DNA from: Deltaproteobacteria bacterium
Lineage (GTDB): Bacteria > Myxococcota_A > UBA9042 > PHBI01
Reading direction: 5' to 3'
DNA: 64,000 nt
Assembly: GCA_020632715.1 (NCBI GenBank)
Contig: JACKFA010000008.1
Span: 186,001 to 250,000 of the forward strand
The notes below the pieces were generated by a model, which worked only from the letters and a program-made list of their open reading frames with translations, was not told the DNA's origin and made no database searches. Made by a program: the position numbers and the translations under genes. Below, in pieces: positions 47,492 through 59,875 of the stretch. Each line of letters begins with the position of its first letter. The stretch's first letter is position 1.

Positions 47492-48643
47492 ATGGCCCTT
47501 TTCGGCATCGTCCCCCGCATGCAGACCGGCCTCGACCGCATCGCCGCGGGCTTCGATCACGGGCTCAGGAAGCGCCGTGTCGCCCTCCTCGTGAACCAGA
47601 CCGCCGTCGACGCGTGGGGCCGCCACGCCGTGCAGGTCTTCCGCGAGCGCACCGACAACGACGTCGTGCGCCTCCTCGGGCCCGAGCACGGCGCCTGGGG
47701 CGTCGCGCAGGACATGGAGCCCGTCGCGGGCGGCGCCCCCGACGAGGTCTTCGGCGTGCCGACGGTCAGCCTCTACGGCGCCGACAAGGCGAGCCTCCGT
47801 CCGCGCCCCGAGGCGTTCGACGGGATCGACGCCGTCGTCTACGACCTCCAGGACATCGGCACGCGCTACTACACCTACGCCGCGACCCTCGCCCTCGTCA
47901 TGGAGGCGGCGGCCGATCGCGGCGTCCCGGTCTGGGTCCTCGACCGCCCGAACCCCATCGGCCCGCGCGTCGAGGGGCCGCTCCTCAACGCCGGCTTCGA
48001 GAGCTTCTGCGGCCTCGTGCCCGGGCTCCCGATCCGCCACGGGCTCACGGTCGGCGCGCTCGCGCGCTGGTACCGCGAGCGCCGCGCCCCGGGGTGCGAG
48101 CTCACGGTCGTGCCGTGCGACAAGCACGGGCGCCCCGCCTGGGTCCCGCCGAGCCCCAACATGCCGACCGTCGACACGGCGGTCGTCTACCCCGGCCTCT
48201 GCTTCCTCGAGGGCACGACCGTCAGCGAGGGCCGCGGCACGACCAGCCCCTTCTTGCAGTTCGGCGCCCCTGGGCTCGACGCGGTGCGGGTCGTCGAGCT
48301 CCTTCGCGGCCGCGACTGCCCGGGCGTCGACTTCGTGCCGACCGTGTTCCGGCCGGCGTTCGGCAAGCACGCGGGGCAGATCTGCCAGGGCGTGTACCTG
48401 CGGGTCTTCGACCGGACGGCCGTGCGCGCCGTCGAGCTCGGCGCGTTCGTGCTCCACGCGCTCAGGACCGCGTCGCCCGGGGTCCTCGGCTGGCGGACGG
48501 ACGCCTACGAGTTCGAGACCGACAAGCCCGCCATCGACCTCCTCTGGGGCTCGGCCGAGCTCCGGACGACGCTCGACCGCGGCGACGACGTGCTCGCGCT
48601 CCTCGAGAAGGCCCAGAAGGATGCCGCCGGCTTCCGCGCCTGA
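47492..48643 (+). CDS. DUF1343 protein, NamZ-type exo-N-acetylmuramidase
   Basis: 383 residues if started at the ATG at 47492; a second ATG at 47519 (QTGLDRI) is equally possible and neither has a good ribosome site. Family motifs: RVALLVNQTAVD, LLGPEHGAWGVAQDMEP, VSLYGAD, AVVYDLQDIGTRYYTYAATL, VWVLDRPNPIGP, HGLTVGALARWY, PPSPNMPT and LFLEGTTVSEGRGT-like residues. NamZ enzymes remove MurNAc from peptidoglycan fragments for wall recycling. No signal peptide is obvious, so it may act in the cytosol. Its end overlaps the nadD start by 23 bases. Confidence 0.85.
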   Translation: MALFGIVPRMQTGLDRIAAGFDHGLRKRRVALLVNQTAVDAWGRHAVQVFRERTDNDVVRLLGPEHGAWGVAQDMEPVAGGAPDEVFGVPTVSLYGADKASLRPRPEAFDGIDAVVYDLQDIGTRYYTYAATLALVMEAAADRGVPVWVLDRPNPIGPRVEGPLLNAGFESFCGLVPGLPIRHGLTVGALARWYRERRAPGCELTVVPCDKHGRPAWVPPSPNMPTVDTAVVYPGLCFLEGTTVSEGRGTTSPFLQFGAPGLDAVRVVELLRGRDCPGVDFVPTVFRPAFGKHAGQICQGVYLRVFDRTAVRAVELGAFVLHALRTASPGVLGWRTDAYEFETDKPAIDLLWGSAELRTTLDRGDDVLALLEKAQKDAAGFRA

Positions 48644-49223
48644 GCGCGCGCCGCGGCGGGTCGCCCTCTACGGCGGGAGCTTCAACCCGCCGCACCACGG
48701 GCACGTGCTCATCGCGACCTGGGCGCTCGCGTCGGGGCGCTTCGACGAGGTGCGGCTCGTGCCGGCCTTCGGCCACGCGTTCGGGAAGGCGCTCGCCCCG
48801 TTCGAGGCGCGCTGCCGCATGGTCGCCGCCGCCTGCGCCCACCTCGGGGAGCGGGTGGTCGTCGACCCCATCGAGGGGCGGCTCCCGGCGCCGTCGTACA
48901 CCGTCGACACCGTGCGCGCCTTGCTCGCCGAGGCGGCGACAGCCGCGGACGACCTCGCGCTGACGCTCGTCATGGGGACCGACAGCTGGATCGCCCGCGA
49001 GAAGTGGCGCGAGTGGCCGGCCCTGCTCGCGCTCCTCGCTGGCCGCGTGCTCGTCGTCGGCCGCGAGGGCTACCCGGCGCCGACCGACGTGGACGTCCCG
49101 TTCACGCTCCCGGACGTGTCCTCGACCGCGGCGCGCGCGCGCCTCGCCGCCGGCGCGGCCGACACGACGCTGGTCCCGCCGGCCGTGCTCGCGATCGCCC
49201 TCGGCGAGGGGCTCTACCCGTGA
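48621..49223 (+). CDS. nadD: nicotinate-nucleotide adenylyltransferase
   Basis: 200 residues, ATG at 48621 inside the end of the previous gene. The nucleotidyltransferase motif GGSFNPPHHGHVLIATWAL is intact, followed by VVVDPIEGRLPAPSYTVDTV and MGTDSW, and the SSTAARARLAAG motif near the end. It makes deamido-NAD from nicotinate mononucleotide and ATP. In many bacteria nadD is followed by rsfS; here a DUF2520 gene follows, overlapping by four bases. Confidence 0.95.
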   Translation: MPPASAPERAPRRVALYGGSFNPPHHGHVLIATWALASGRFDEVRLVPAFGHAFGKALAPFEARCRMVAAACAHLGERVVVDPIEGRLPAPSYTVDTVRALLAEAATAADDLALTLVMGTDSWIAREKWREWPALLALLAGRVLVVGREGYPAPTDVDVPFTLPDVSSTAARARLAAGAADTTLVPPAVLAIALGEGLYP

Positions 49224-50029
49224 CGCGCGTCGGCCTCGTCGGGCGCGGCCGCGCCGCCTCCGCGCTCGCGGTCGCCCTCGAGGACACCGCCGGCGTCACG
49301 CTCGCGTGGCACTGGAGCCGCGGTGAGGCCGGCGTCGACACGCTCCCCGCCTGCGACGTCGTCCTCCTAGCCGTGCCGGACGGCGCCATCGAGGACGCCG
49401 CTCGCGCGCTCGCCGTGCGCGCGAGCGCCCGCGGCGAGATCTGGCTCCACCTGTCCGGCTCGCGCGACGGCCGCGTGGCCCGCGCCGACGCGACGACGCC
49501 GCGCGCCGCGGGCTGCCTGCACCCGCTGGTCGCGCTCGCGGGCGCCGACAGCCGGCCGCTCCTCCGCGGCGCGGTCGCGGGGGTCGACGGGGAGCCGGCG
49601 GCGGTCGTCGCGGCCGACGCGCTCGGGGCGGCCATCGGCCTCCGCACGACGCGCCTCGCGCCGGGCGGGAAGGCGCTCTACCACGCGGCCGCCGTCACGG
49701 TGGCCGGGCACGCCGTGGCGCTCTGGGATCAGGGCGTCACGAGCATGGTCCGCGCCGGCGTCCCCGTCGATGACGCGCGCGCGGCCCTGCTCGCGCTGAT
49801 GCGCGGCGCCGTCGCGCAGCTCGAGGGCAACGAGCCCGCCGACGCCATCACGGGCCCCATCGCGCGGGGCGACGTCGACACCGTGCGCGCCCACCTGAGA
49901 GCGCTCGAGACCGCCGAGGACCGCGACGCCGCCGTCGTCTACCGGGCGCTCGCGCGCCGCGCCCTCGCCATCTCGCGGGCGCGCCTGGCACCCGACGTCG
50001 CCGAGGCCATCGCCGCCGCGCTCGGCTGA
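49220..50029 (+). CDS. Rossmann-like / DUF2520 oxidoreductase-like protein
   Basis: 269 residues, GTG at 49220 overlapping the nadD stop. The N-terminus VGLVGRGRAASALAVALE is a GxGxxG-type nucleotide fold, followed by DVVLLAVPDGAIEDAA. The C-terminal domain has GKALYHAAAVTVAGHAVALW, LLALMRGAVAQL and ITGPIARGDVDTVRAHLRAL, the DUF2520 signature. These are probably NAD(P)-dependent enzymes of unknown substrate, often placed beside pantothenate or NAD genes. The stop is three bases from that of the convergent response regulator. Confidence 0.85.
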   Translation: MTRVGLVGRGRAASALAVALEDTAGVTLAWHWSRGEAGVDTLPACDVVLLAVPDGAIEDAARALAVRASARGEIWLHLSGSRDGRVARADATTPRAAGCLHPLVALAGADSRPLLRGAVAGVDGEPAAVVAADALGAAIGLRTTRLAPGGKALYHAAAVTVAGHAVALWDQGVTSMVRAGVPVDDARAALLALMRGAVAQLEGNEPADAITGPIARGDVDTVRAHLRALETAEDRDAAVVYRALARRALAISRARLAPDVAEAIAAALG

Positions 50030-50032
50030 CCG

Positions 50033-51502
50033 TCAGCCGCCGTCGCTCGCGTGCGCGCCGTCGGGGTCGACGAGGGCCTCCTTCCCGCCGAGCCGCTCGA
50101 TGCGCCGGTAGATGGTCGCGCGCGACATGCCGAGCGCCTTCGCGGCCTGCACGACGTCCCCGTCCGCGAGCTGTAGCGCCCGCGCGATGAGCGCCGTCTC
50201 GACGCGCTCGAGCTCGGGGATCTCCTCGAGGCTCTGGAACATCACCTCGAAGGACTGCTCGATGTTGCCGTCGGCGTCGAGCTCGCGCGGGGCGTCGGCG
50301 CGCTGCGTCCCGCCGCCGCGGACGGCGTCGACGAGCGAGAGCGGGAGGTCCGAGATGCTGACCGTCGAGCCCGTGCTCACCACGACCGCGTGGCTGATGA
50401 TGTTCTCGAGCTCGCGCACATTACCCGGGTAATGGTGCCGCTCGAGCATGCGCATCGCGGGCGGCGAGAGCGTGCGCGGCGACTTCTTCTCCTCCTGGCA
50501 CGCCTTCTCGACGAAGTAGCTCGCGAGGAGGGCGATGTCGCCGACGCGCTCGCGGAGCGGCGGCAGGAAGACGGGGAACACGGCGAGCCGGTAGTAGAGG
50601 TCTTCGCGGAAGCGCCCGTCCTTCACCATGTCCATGAGGTTCCGGTGCGTGGCGCTGATGATGCGCACGTCGACGGGCCGGAGCTGCGCGCTGCCGATGC
50701 GCTCGACCTTCCGCTCCTGCAGCACGCGCAGGAGCTTCGCCTGGAGGTGGACTGGCATCTCGCCGATCTCGTCGAGGAAGAGCGTCCCGCCGTCGGCGAG
50801 CTCGAAGCGCCCCTTCTTGGCGGCGATGGCGCCCGTGAACGCGCCGCGCTCGTGCCCGAAGAGCTCGCTCTCGAGGAGCGTCTCGGGGATCCCCGCGCAG
50901 TTGACCGCGACGAACGGCCCGCGCTTGCGGGGCCCCTCGTAGTGGATGGCGCGCGCGACGAGCTCCTTGCCCGTCCCGCTCTCGCCCTGCAGGAGCACCG
51001 TCACCTTCGAGTCGATGACGTGGCGGAGCGTCTCGAAGAGCTTCCGCATCTCGGGCGAGCGCGCGACGATGTTCCCAAAGTGATACTTCTCGCTGACCTC
51101 CTCCTCGAGGCTCGACACCCGCGAGGTCATCTCGCGGTGCTCGAAGGCGTTCTTGACCGCGACCGCGATGCGCCGGCTCAGGTCCTCCGACTTGTGCACG
51201 AAGTCATACGCCCCGCGCCGCGTCGCCTCGATGGCGGCGTCGATGGAGCCGTGCGCCGTCATGATGATGATGCGGTTGTCGGCGTTCCTCGCCATGATCG
51301 GCTCGACGAGATCGAGCCCGTCGGCGTCCGGGAGGCGGAGGTCGAGGAGCACGATGCCGTCGAAGCCGTCGTCGATCGCGGCGAGCCCTTGCGCGCCGTC
51401 GCTGGCCGTGCGTACAAAGAACGCGTCTTTGCGCAGCCGGTAGGCGAGCAGGTTGGTCAGCTCCGGCTCGTCGTCGATGATGAGCACGTGCCGCTCAGGC
51501 AA
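50033..51502 (-). CDS. NtrC-family sigma-54-dependent response regulator
   Basis: 489 residues from a TTG at 51502 with GAGGGAG upstream. The receiver domain has the acidic pocket (IIDDEPE), phosphoacceptor Asp54 (LLDLRLPDADG) and VHKSED. The AAA+ domain has Walker A GESGTGKE and the sigma-54-contacting GAFTGA loop, with GTLFLDEIGEMPVHLQAKLL. The C-terminal Fis-type helix-turn-helix is ALQLADGDVVQAAKALGMSR followed by ATIYRRIERLGG. It activates sigma-54 promoters when phosphorylated. A histidine kinase gene diverges 40 bases away, and the two probably form a pair. Myxobacteria use many such regulators. Confidence 0.95.
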   Translation of the reverse strand: MPERHVLIIDDEPELTNLLAYRLRKDAFFVRTASDGAQGLAAIDDGFDGIVLLDLRLPDADGLDLVEPIMARNADNRIIIMTAHGSIDAAIEATRRGAYDFVHKSEDLSRRIAVAVKNAFEHREMTSRVSSLEEEVSEKYHFGNIVARSPEMRKLFETLRHVIDSKVTVLLQGESGTGKELVARAIHYEGPRKRGPFVAVNCAGIPETLLESELFGHERGAFTGAIAAKKGRFELADGGTLFLDEIGEMPVHLQAKLLRVLQERKVERIGSAQLRPVDVRIISATHRNLMDMVKDGRFREDLYYRLAVFPVFLPPLRERVGDIALLASYFVEKACQEEKKSPRTLSPPAMRMLERHHYPGNVRELENIISHAVVVSTGSTVSISDLPLSLVDAVRGGGTQRADAPRELDADGNIEQSFEVMFQSLEEIPELERVETALIARALQLADGDVVQAAKALGMSRATIYRRIERLGGKEALVDPDGAHASDGG

Positions 51503-51542
51503 TCGTCGTCTCCCTCTCTCGGCTGGTGGAGGTCTCGAGCTC

Positions 51543-52979
51543 GTGAGCAGCGACGTCGAGCAGCGCGGTAGCGCGACGGCTGGGGATCGTTTCGCGCCTG
51601 CCCTCGAAGGGCTCGCGCTGATGACGGAGCTCGCTCATGGGTCGGCCTGGTCGGTCGAGTTTCGCGGTGGCGACGTCGCGGGCACCGTCACGCCGTTGGG
51701 CAGGGAGGACGCGCGCGCGCCGAGGCTGTCTCAGGATGAGATAGTGGCGCGCGCAGCGCAAGCGCGCGACCCGATGAGCGCGCACGCAGCACCCCGGAGA
51801 GCCGCCTCCGACGGGGTGATCGCCGTGCCGATCGGGGTGAGCGGCGACGCCCGGGTGATCGTCGCGGCGTTCGGCGACGGATCGCCGCCGGATCGCGCGG
51901 CGCGCGTCGAGGCGTGGCTCGTCGCCGAGATCGCGCGCCTCGCCGCCCCCGACGCCCGCTCGCTCTGCGGCTCCGAGATCGTCCGCACGGACGCCGACGG
52001 CAACGTCCTCGCGACGACGGGCGGCGCGGGCGCGCTGCTGACGCCTGGCGACGCGGCCTCGTCGCTCGTCGGCGCCCCCATCGACGACGTCCTCGCGCGG
52101 CTCGTCCCCGGGCTCGAGGCGTCCGTGGCGCGCGTCGCGCCCGGCGAGATCATGCGCCTCTGGCTCTCGCCCCCCGACGGCGAGGACCTCGCGCTCACCG
52201 CCGAGCGCCTCGCGGCCGAGGCGGGCGCGATCATCGTCACCGCGCGCCCGGCGCGGATCTGCGCCGAGGACGCGCGCCGGAGGGACCGCCTCATCGCCGC
52301 CATCCGCCACGAGATCCGCGCGCCGCTGACGGTGCTCCGGGGCGTCGTCTCCGTGCTCGAGGAGGAGCCGGACATGGAGGCGCGCGACCGACTCGAGTTC
52401 GTGCGCTCGCTGCGGCGCGAGACGACCCGCGTCATCTCGTTCGTCGAGGATCTGCTCACCCTCGCCCGCCTGACGACCGGGCGCGGGCTCTATCGGGCCG
52501 AGCCCGTCGACCTCGCGCAGGTCGCGCGCGACATCGTGCAGCGCCTCCTGAAGGTGCCCGAGTCGGCGGGCCTCGCGGTCGAGGTGGCCGTCGAGGGCGC
52601 GCCGGCCGTCGTCGAGGGGGAGCCGGAGCTCGTCCACCAGCTCCTGCGCTGCATCCTCGGCCACGCCCTGCGCGCGGCGCCGCGCGGCTCCTCGGCGATC
52701 CTGCGCGTCACCGGCGAGGCGGAGCGCGTGCTCGTCGAGCTGCGCGACAACGGGCCGGCGGCGACCGACGAGGGCGACGCCGCCTCGCTCGTCGCCTTCC
52801 GCCGCTCGACCTCCGACGGGAAGTACCTGCCCGGCGCCGCCATCGGCATGCCGGTCGCGAAGAAGATCGCCGACGCCCACGGCTGGGGGATGCAGGCGCG
52901 CCGCACCGAGGACGGCTGGAACGTCCTCACCGTGCGCGTGCCGCGCATGGCCCCGGCGGCGGTCTCGGGCGCGGGCTGA
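51543..52979 (+). CDS. soluble histidine kinase with degenerate N-box
   Basis: 478 residues from the GTG at 51543, with GGAGG about ten bases ahead; an ATG at 51621 is an alternative. The N-terminal ~250 residues lack TM segments and look like a GAF- or PAS-type sensing region (ADGNVLATTGGAGALLTPGD). The dimerisation/phosphoacceptor motif is IRHEIRAPLTVLRG with His256. In the ATPase domain the usual N-box asparagines are replaced (HQLLRCILGHALRAAP), while DNGPAATDEGD and GAAIGMPVAKKIADAHG remain as G-box-like motifs. ATP and Mg binding may be impaired, so it could be a phosphatase or pseudokinase. Partner: the divergent NtrC-type regulator. Confidence 0.85.
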   Translation: MSSDVEQRGSATAGDRFAPALEGLALMTELAHGSAWSVEFRGGDVAGTVTPLGREDARAPRLSQDEIVARAAQARDPMSAHAAPRRAASDGVIAVPIGVSGDARVIVAAFGDGSPPDRAARVEAWLVAEIARLAAPDARSLCGSEIVRTDADGNVLATTGGAGALLTPGDAASSLVGAPIDDVLARLVPGLEASVARVAPGEIMRLWLSPPDGEDLALTAERLAAEAGAIIVTARPARICAEDARRRDRLIAAIRHEIRAPLTVLRGVVSVLEEEPDMEARDRLEFVRSLRRETTRVISFVEDLLTLARLTTGRGLYRAEPVDLAQVARDIVQRLLKVPESAGLAVEVAVEGAPAVVEGEPELVHQLLRCILGHALRAAPRGSSAILRVTGEAERVLVELRDNGPAATDEGDAASLVAFRRSTSDGKYLPGAAIGMPVAKKIADAHGWGMQARRTEDGWNVLTVRVPRMAPAAVSGAG

Positions 52980-53018
52980 GCCGCGGCGCGAGCGGCGTTC
53001 GGCCCGCGCGGGCCGAGT

Positions 53019-53033
53019 GTGAACGTCGTTCAT
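53019..53033. promoter_or_regulatory. GTGAAC-N3-GTTCAT near-palindrome between two genes
   Basis: Matches the GTGAAC-N3-GTTCAC form with one end mismatch. It lies 40 bases after the histidine kinase stop and 124 bases before the surface-protein start, a normal site for a regulator. Confidence 0.4.
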
Positions 53034-53156
53034 CCCTCTTTTCTCCGGCGCGCGAGTCGTGCAGAATTGCGGCCTCGTTCCGTTCTTCTCGTTCGACCTC
53101 GCGGCGCGCCCCTCGCGCCGCCCGCGGCCAGCCCACGCTGGCTCGGAGGTGCCGTC

Positions 53157-56176
<3,020 letters not shown>

Positions 56177-56180
<4 letters not shown>

Positions 56181-57694
56181 GCCCGGCCCTCCTGCTCCCG
56201 TTCACCGTCCTCGCGGCGGCGCCGTCGATCTCGAGCACGGCGCCCGATCCCTTCGCGCAGGGCGCGGTCGCCGAGATCGTGGGGGCCGACTTCGTCGACG
56301 GCGCGACGAGCGTCGCCATCGGCGAGGTCGCGCAGCAGGTGGTCCACGTCGAGGTCGACGACGTGCGCATCGTCGTGGGGGCGGACACGCCGCTCGGCGC
56401 GCAGACCCTGGTCGTGACGACGCCGTCGGGGAGCGCGTCGACGACGGTCACGGTGGCGCCGCCGGCGCCGCGGATCACGCGGGTGACGCCCGACCCCGTC
56501 GTGCTCGGTGAGCTCGCCACGATCCAGGGCGAAGCGCTCGCGGCGATCGACGAGGTCACCGTCGGGGGCGTCGAGGCCGTCGTGACCGAGCAGACCGAGG
56601 CCTTGCTCGTCTTCGAGGTGCCGTTCGACGCGGCGCTCCTCGGGGAGCAGGATCTGCAGGTGACCTCGGCCTCGGGGGTCGCGATCCGGAGCGTCACGGT
56701 GTCGCCGCCGATCCCGACGATCGACGCGATCTCGCCGAACCCGGCGCGCCAGGGGGACCTCGTCGAGGTCCGCGGGCGCATCGTCCCGGTGAACGTGGCG
56801 CTCACCATCGGGCAGGCGAGCGCGACCGTGCTCGAGGTCGAGAACGACCGCGTGCTCGCCTGGGTCGGGACCGACGTCGGCGTCGGCCCGCACGACGTCG
56901 TCGTGAAGGTGGGGACGCTGACGTCGACCCCCGAGGGCCCGCTCTACGTGGAGGCCGCGGACGGGGCGCTGCCACGCGTCGAGGGGGTGTACCCGTCGAA
57001 CGTGTCGGCGGGGGGCACGTTCTGGGTGGTCGGGTCGAACCTCGCCGGCGTCACGGGAGCGACGCGGGGGCTCACCGTCGTCGCCTGCCAGAAGGCGATG
57101 TGCCAGCTCGGGACGGCGTCCGCGGAGGTCGGGACGCCGCTCCACGCGGCGCTCACGGCGCCCGGCGGGGCCGCGCCCTTCACGGTGCAGGTGGTCGACG
57201 AGGCGCTCGCCGCGCCGGTCATCACGGGCACGAGCCCGAGCCCGGCGTTCCGCGGGCAGACGCTCACCATCACCGGGCAGAACCTCGGGACGGTGCGCAC
57301 GGTCGCCATCGGCGGGCGCACGCAGAGCGTCACGTTCTTCTCGGGCACGCAGATCGACATCACCGTGGGCGCGACGACGCCGCTCGGGTCGGAGACGCTC
57401 TTCGTCGCGGCGAGCTCGGGCTCCGAGCCGGTCGCGGTGACGGTGCTCGACCCGTTCCCGACGGAGGACACGGGCGGTGAGGCGGACGTCGCCGGCGGCG
57501 ACACCGGCGGCGGCGGCGACGTCGTCGCGGGCGACGACACCGCGTCGGGGACGAAGGGCGGGAGCGACGGCGGCTGCGCGACGGGCGGCGCCGGGCCGGG
57601 GGCGCTCGGCGCGTGGCTCGCTGCGTGCGCCGCGATCGCGCTCGCGCGGCGGCGCCGCGGGCGGCCGGCGCGGGGTCGACGCGCGGCGGTTTGA
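56177..57694 (+). CDS. IPT/TIG-repeat surface protein with MYXO-CTERM-like tail
   Basis: 505 residues, ATG at 56177 overlapping the previous stop. After a short signal (SPALLLPFTVLAAA) come about five IPT/TIG-type Ig-like units, each opening with I..I.P.P...G (ISSTAPDPFAQGAVAEIVG, ITRVTPDPVVLGELATIQG, IDAISPNPARQGDLVEVRG, ITGTSPSPAFRGQTLTITG). A Gly/Asp/Thr linker leads to GGCATGGAGPGALGAWLAAC and then AAIALARRRRGR. The Cys followed by a hydrophobic segment and an Arg cluster is the MYXO-CTERM sorting signal, which is cleaved and leaves the protein on the cell surface. It is likely coexpressed with the preceding lipoprotein. Confidence 0.85.
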
Positions 57695-57790
57695 ATATCT
57701 CCGGGGCGTCCCGTCTCCATCCCCATTCGCGCCGAGACCGACCCCGAACCTCCTGACGACGTCGCCCCGAGCAAGGGCGAGGAGCACCGC

Positions 57791-58651
57791 ATGCAGACGC
57801 GCCGCACCCTCATCATCGCGACACTCCTGGGCCTCGCCCTGCCGACCGCCGCCGTCCTCGCCGAGGACGTGCCCGAGGGCGGCCGCCCGCTCGCCGACGG
57901 CGTGCGCGCGATGCTCTGGACGAGGGCGTGCGACGTCGCCGAGCAGGACTACAACATCGACTGCGCCGCGACCCCGGAGAAGTGCACCTTCAAGCGCGCC
58001 GACGGCGCCGCGTTCGCGCCGCTGGACTCGCCGTGGGGGCGGAGCTTCGGCTACAGCCGCTACGCCGCGCCGAACACGGTCCTCGCGCCGGTCGCGAAGG
58101 CGAACGGGGCGGCCATCGACGACAGCGCGTGGGACGTCGCCGAGCCCGCCTTCGCCTTCCTGAGCGGCCTCCCGCTCATGATGAAGGGCGAGGACGACGG
58201 CGTCGTCCGCCTCACCCCCTCCGCCATCGCGTGGATCCAGCGCGAGCTCATCCCGACGCGCGACGTGGCGATGTGCGGGCAGACGGCGGGCGCGCTCTAC
58301 GACGCGGGGTTCCGCACCACGGCGCGCGCCTCGGCGCTCGCGTGGGAGCACGTGAAGCGCTCCGGGAAGCTGCGCGGGCTCACGCCGGCGAAGCTCCAGA
58401 AGGAGCACGACGCGCGGAAGGGCGCCACGTGGTCGATGTGCGAGAAGTTCTCGCGGGGTGCTGCGAAGAAGACCTTCGACGAGCGGATGCTGCTCGACGA
58501 GTGCCAGTTCTGGCTCCGCCGCGGGGCGGTCGGTCAGGCGGAGCCCGTCGCGGCCGTGCTCGGCGCCGTGCTCGAGCGCTTCGACGCGGACTTCTTCAAG
58601 GCGCACGCGAAGGCGTTCGCCCAGCCGAAGGCGACGAAGAAGGGGCGCTGA
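57791..58651 (+). CDS. secreted protein of unknown function
   Basis: 286 residues, ATG at 57791, preceded by AAGGGCGAGGAG. A signal peptide (TRRTLIIATLLGLALPTAAV) is evident. The mature part has several cysteines (ACDVAEQDYNIDCAATPEKC, AMCGQTAG, SMCEKF, LLDECQFW) suggesting disulfides, and helical segments late in the chain. I do not recognise a family. It may be an envelope protein related to the surface proteins upstream, from which it is separated by about 100 bases. Confidence 0.7.
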   Translation: MQTRRTLIIATLLGLALPTAAVLAEDVPEGGRPLADGVRAMLWTRACDVAEQDYNIDCAATPEKCTFKRADGAAFAPLDSPWGRSFGYSRYAAPNTVLAPVAKANGAAIDDSAWDVAEPAFAFLSGLPLMMKGEDDGVVRLTPSAIAWIQRELIPTRDVAMCGQTAGALYDAGFRTTARASALAWEHVKRSGKLRGLTPAKLQKEHDARKGATWSMCEKFSRGAAKKTFDERMLLDECQFWLRRGAVGQAEPVAAVLGAVLERFDADFFKAHAKAFAQPKATKKGR

Positions 58652-58663
58652 GCCCGCCTCGCG

Positions 58664-59242
58664 TCACTCGCCGTGGAGGGCGAGGACGTCGAGCAGGTTC
58701 CAGAGGATCGCCGCCGTCACGCCCCAGATCACGTGGGGGCGCCCGCCGAGGAAGAACGGCATCCTGACGACCTGGCCGGTCCGGCGCGCGCGCCCGCTCA
58801 TGAGGCGGCGCTCGCGCGGATCGGCGAGGCGCTCGAGCGGCACCGTGAAGATCTCGGCGACCTCGCGCGGCGACGGCGTGAGCGGGGCCGCGGGGTCGAG
58901 CCACGCGACGTGGGGCGTGACGTGGAAGTCGCTGATGGTCGGGAGGTCGTCGAGCGTGCCGACGCGGCGGAGGGCGGGGAGCCCGACGCCGAGCTCCTCC
59001 TCGGCCTCGCGCGCGGCGGCGGCCCAGGTGTCGGCGTCGTCGGGGGCCACCTTGCCCCCCGGGAACGAGACCTGGCCTGCGTGGGTCGGCATGTCGGCCG
59101 GGCGCAGCGTGAAGAGGAGCTCCACGCCGCCCGGGCGCTCGAGGAGTGGGACGAGCACGGCGGCCGCGCGGAAGGCCCGCTCTCTCGGCCTCGCGCGGGG
59201 CGTGTACGCGCCGAGCGCGGCCTCGATGGCCGCCGGCGTCAC
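58664..59242 (-). CDS. NUDIX hydrolase, CoA pyrophosphatase-like
   Basis: 192 residues from the GTG at 59242, overlapping the universal stress protein stop. The NUDIX box is visible: GGKVAPDDADTWAAAAREAE followed by EELGV, matching the GX5EX7REUXEEXGU pattern apart from spacing typical of the CoA-pyrophosphatase group. VELLFTLRPADMPTHAGQVS, then FPGG, is the preceding CoA-type signature. It would hydrolyse CoA or related nucleotide diphosphates. The stop is 12 bases beyond that of the convergent secreted-protein gene. It forms a two-gene unit with the stress protein. Confidence 0.9.
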   Translation of the reverse strand: MTPAAIEAALGAYTPRARPRERAFRAAAVLVPLLERPGGVELLFTLRPADMPTHAGQVSFPGGKVAPDDADTWAAAAREAEEELGVGLPALRRVGTLDDLPTISDFHVTPHVAWLDPAAPLTPSPREVAEIFTVPLERLADPRERRLMSGRARRTGQVVRMPFFLGGRPHVIWGVTAAILWNLLDVLALHGE

Positions 59243-59724
59243 GCCTCGGCGATCTTCGGGTCGTAGCCGTCGGGCTTGACGGTGAGCACGTCGCAGGGGG
59301 CGCGGCGCACGACGCGCTCGCACTGGCTCCCCATGAAGACGTGGAGGAAGCCCGTGTGCCCGTGGCTGCCCATCACGATGAGATCGGCGCCGGTGTCGAC
59401 GGCGAAGCGCACGATCTCGATCCAGGGCTTGCCGCCGCGGATCTCGAGGAACATGCGATCGCGCTCGGCGCGCGTGACCTTGCCCTCCTCCTCGAGCTCG
59501 TCGAGGCGGCGGACGAGGCCCTCCTCGAGGCGCGTGAGGGTGCCCTGCTCGGCCTCGACCTGGTCGGGCGTCATGGGGTTGCCGCCCTCGCGCACGTGCA
59601 GCACCGTGAGGCGCGCGCCGAACTGCTGGCAGTACGCGACCGCCCGGTAGAAGGCCTTGCGGCTCGTCTCCGAGAAGTCGACCGGACACAGGATGTTCTT
59701 GTATTCGAGCGTGTTTGTGAACAT
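59239..59724 (-). CDS. universal stress protein (UspA family)
   Basis: 161 residues from the ATG at 59724 with GGGAG upstream; a longer start at 59745 is less likely. The fold is clear: KNILCPVDFSETSRKAFYRA, ARLTVLHVREGG, then the ATP-binding motif IVMGSHGHTGFLHVFMGSQ and VVRRAPCDVLTVKP at the end. ATP-binding Usp proteins respond to stress and energy limitation. An unusually long charged helical insert (about residues 50-100, RLEEGLVRRLDELEEEGKVT) sits between the second strand and helix. It overlaps the NUDIX gene. Confidence 0.92.
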   Translation of the reverse strand: MFTNTLEYKNILCPVDFSETSRKAFYRAVAYCQQFGARLTVLHVREGGNPMTPDQVEAEQGTLTRLEEGLVRRLDELEEEGKVTRAERDRMFLEIRGGKPWIEIVRFAVDTGADLIVMGSHGHTGFLHVFMGSQCERVVRRAPCDVLTVKPDGYDPKIAEA

Positions 59725-59875
59725 GGTGGCTCCCGTCCGCCGCATTGTGGCCTGGTCCGCGGTAGCGCGGCAATCCGCCCGCCGGCGGCGCGCCTTCTAG
59801 CACACAGAGCGGGCCGGCGCGCAAGGTTTCGTCCCGCTCGCGGCGTGCCCAGCCCCCACGACAGGAGAGAACGAC

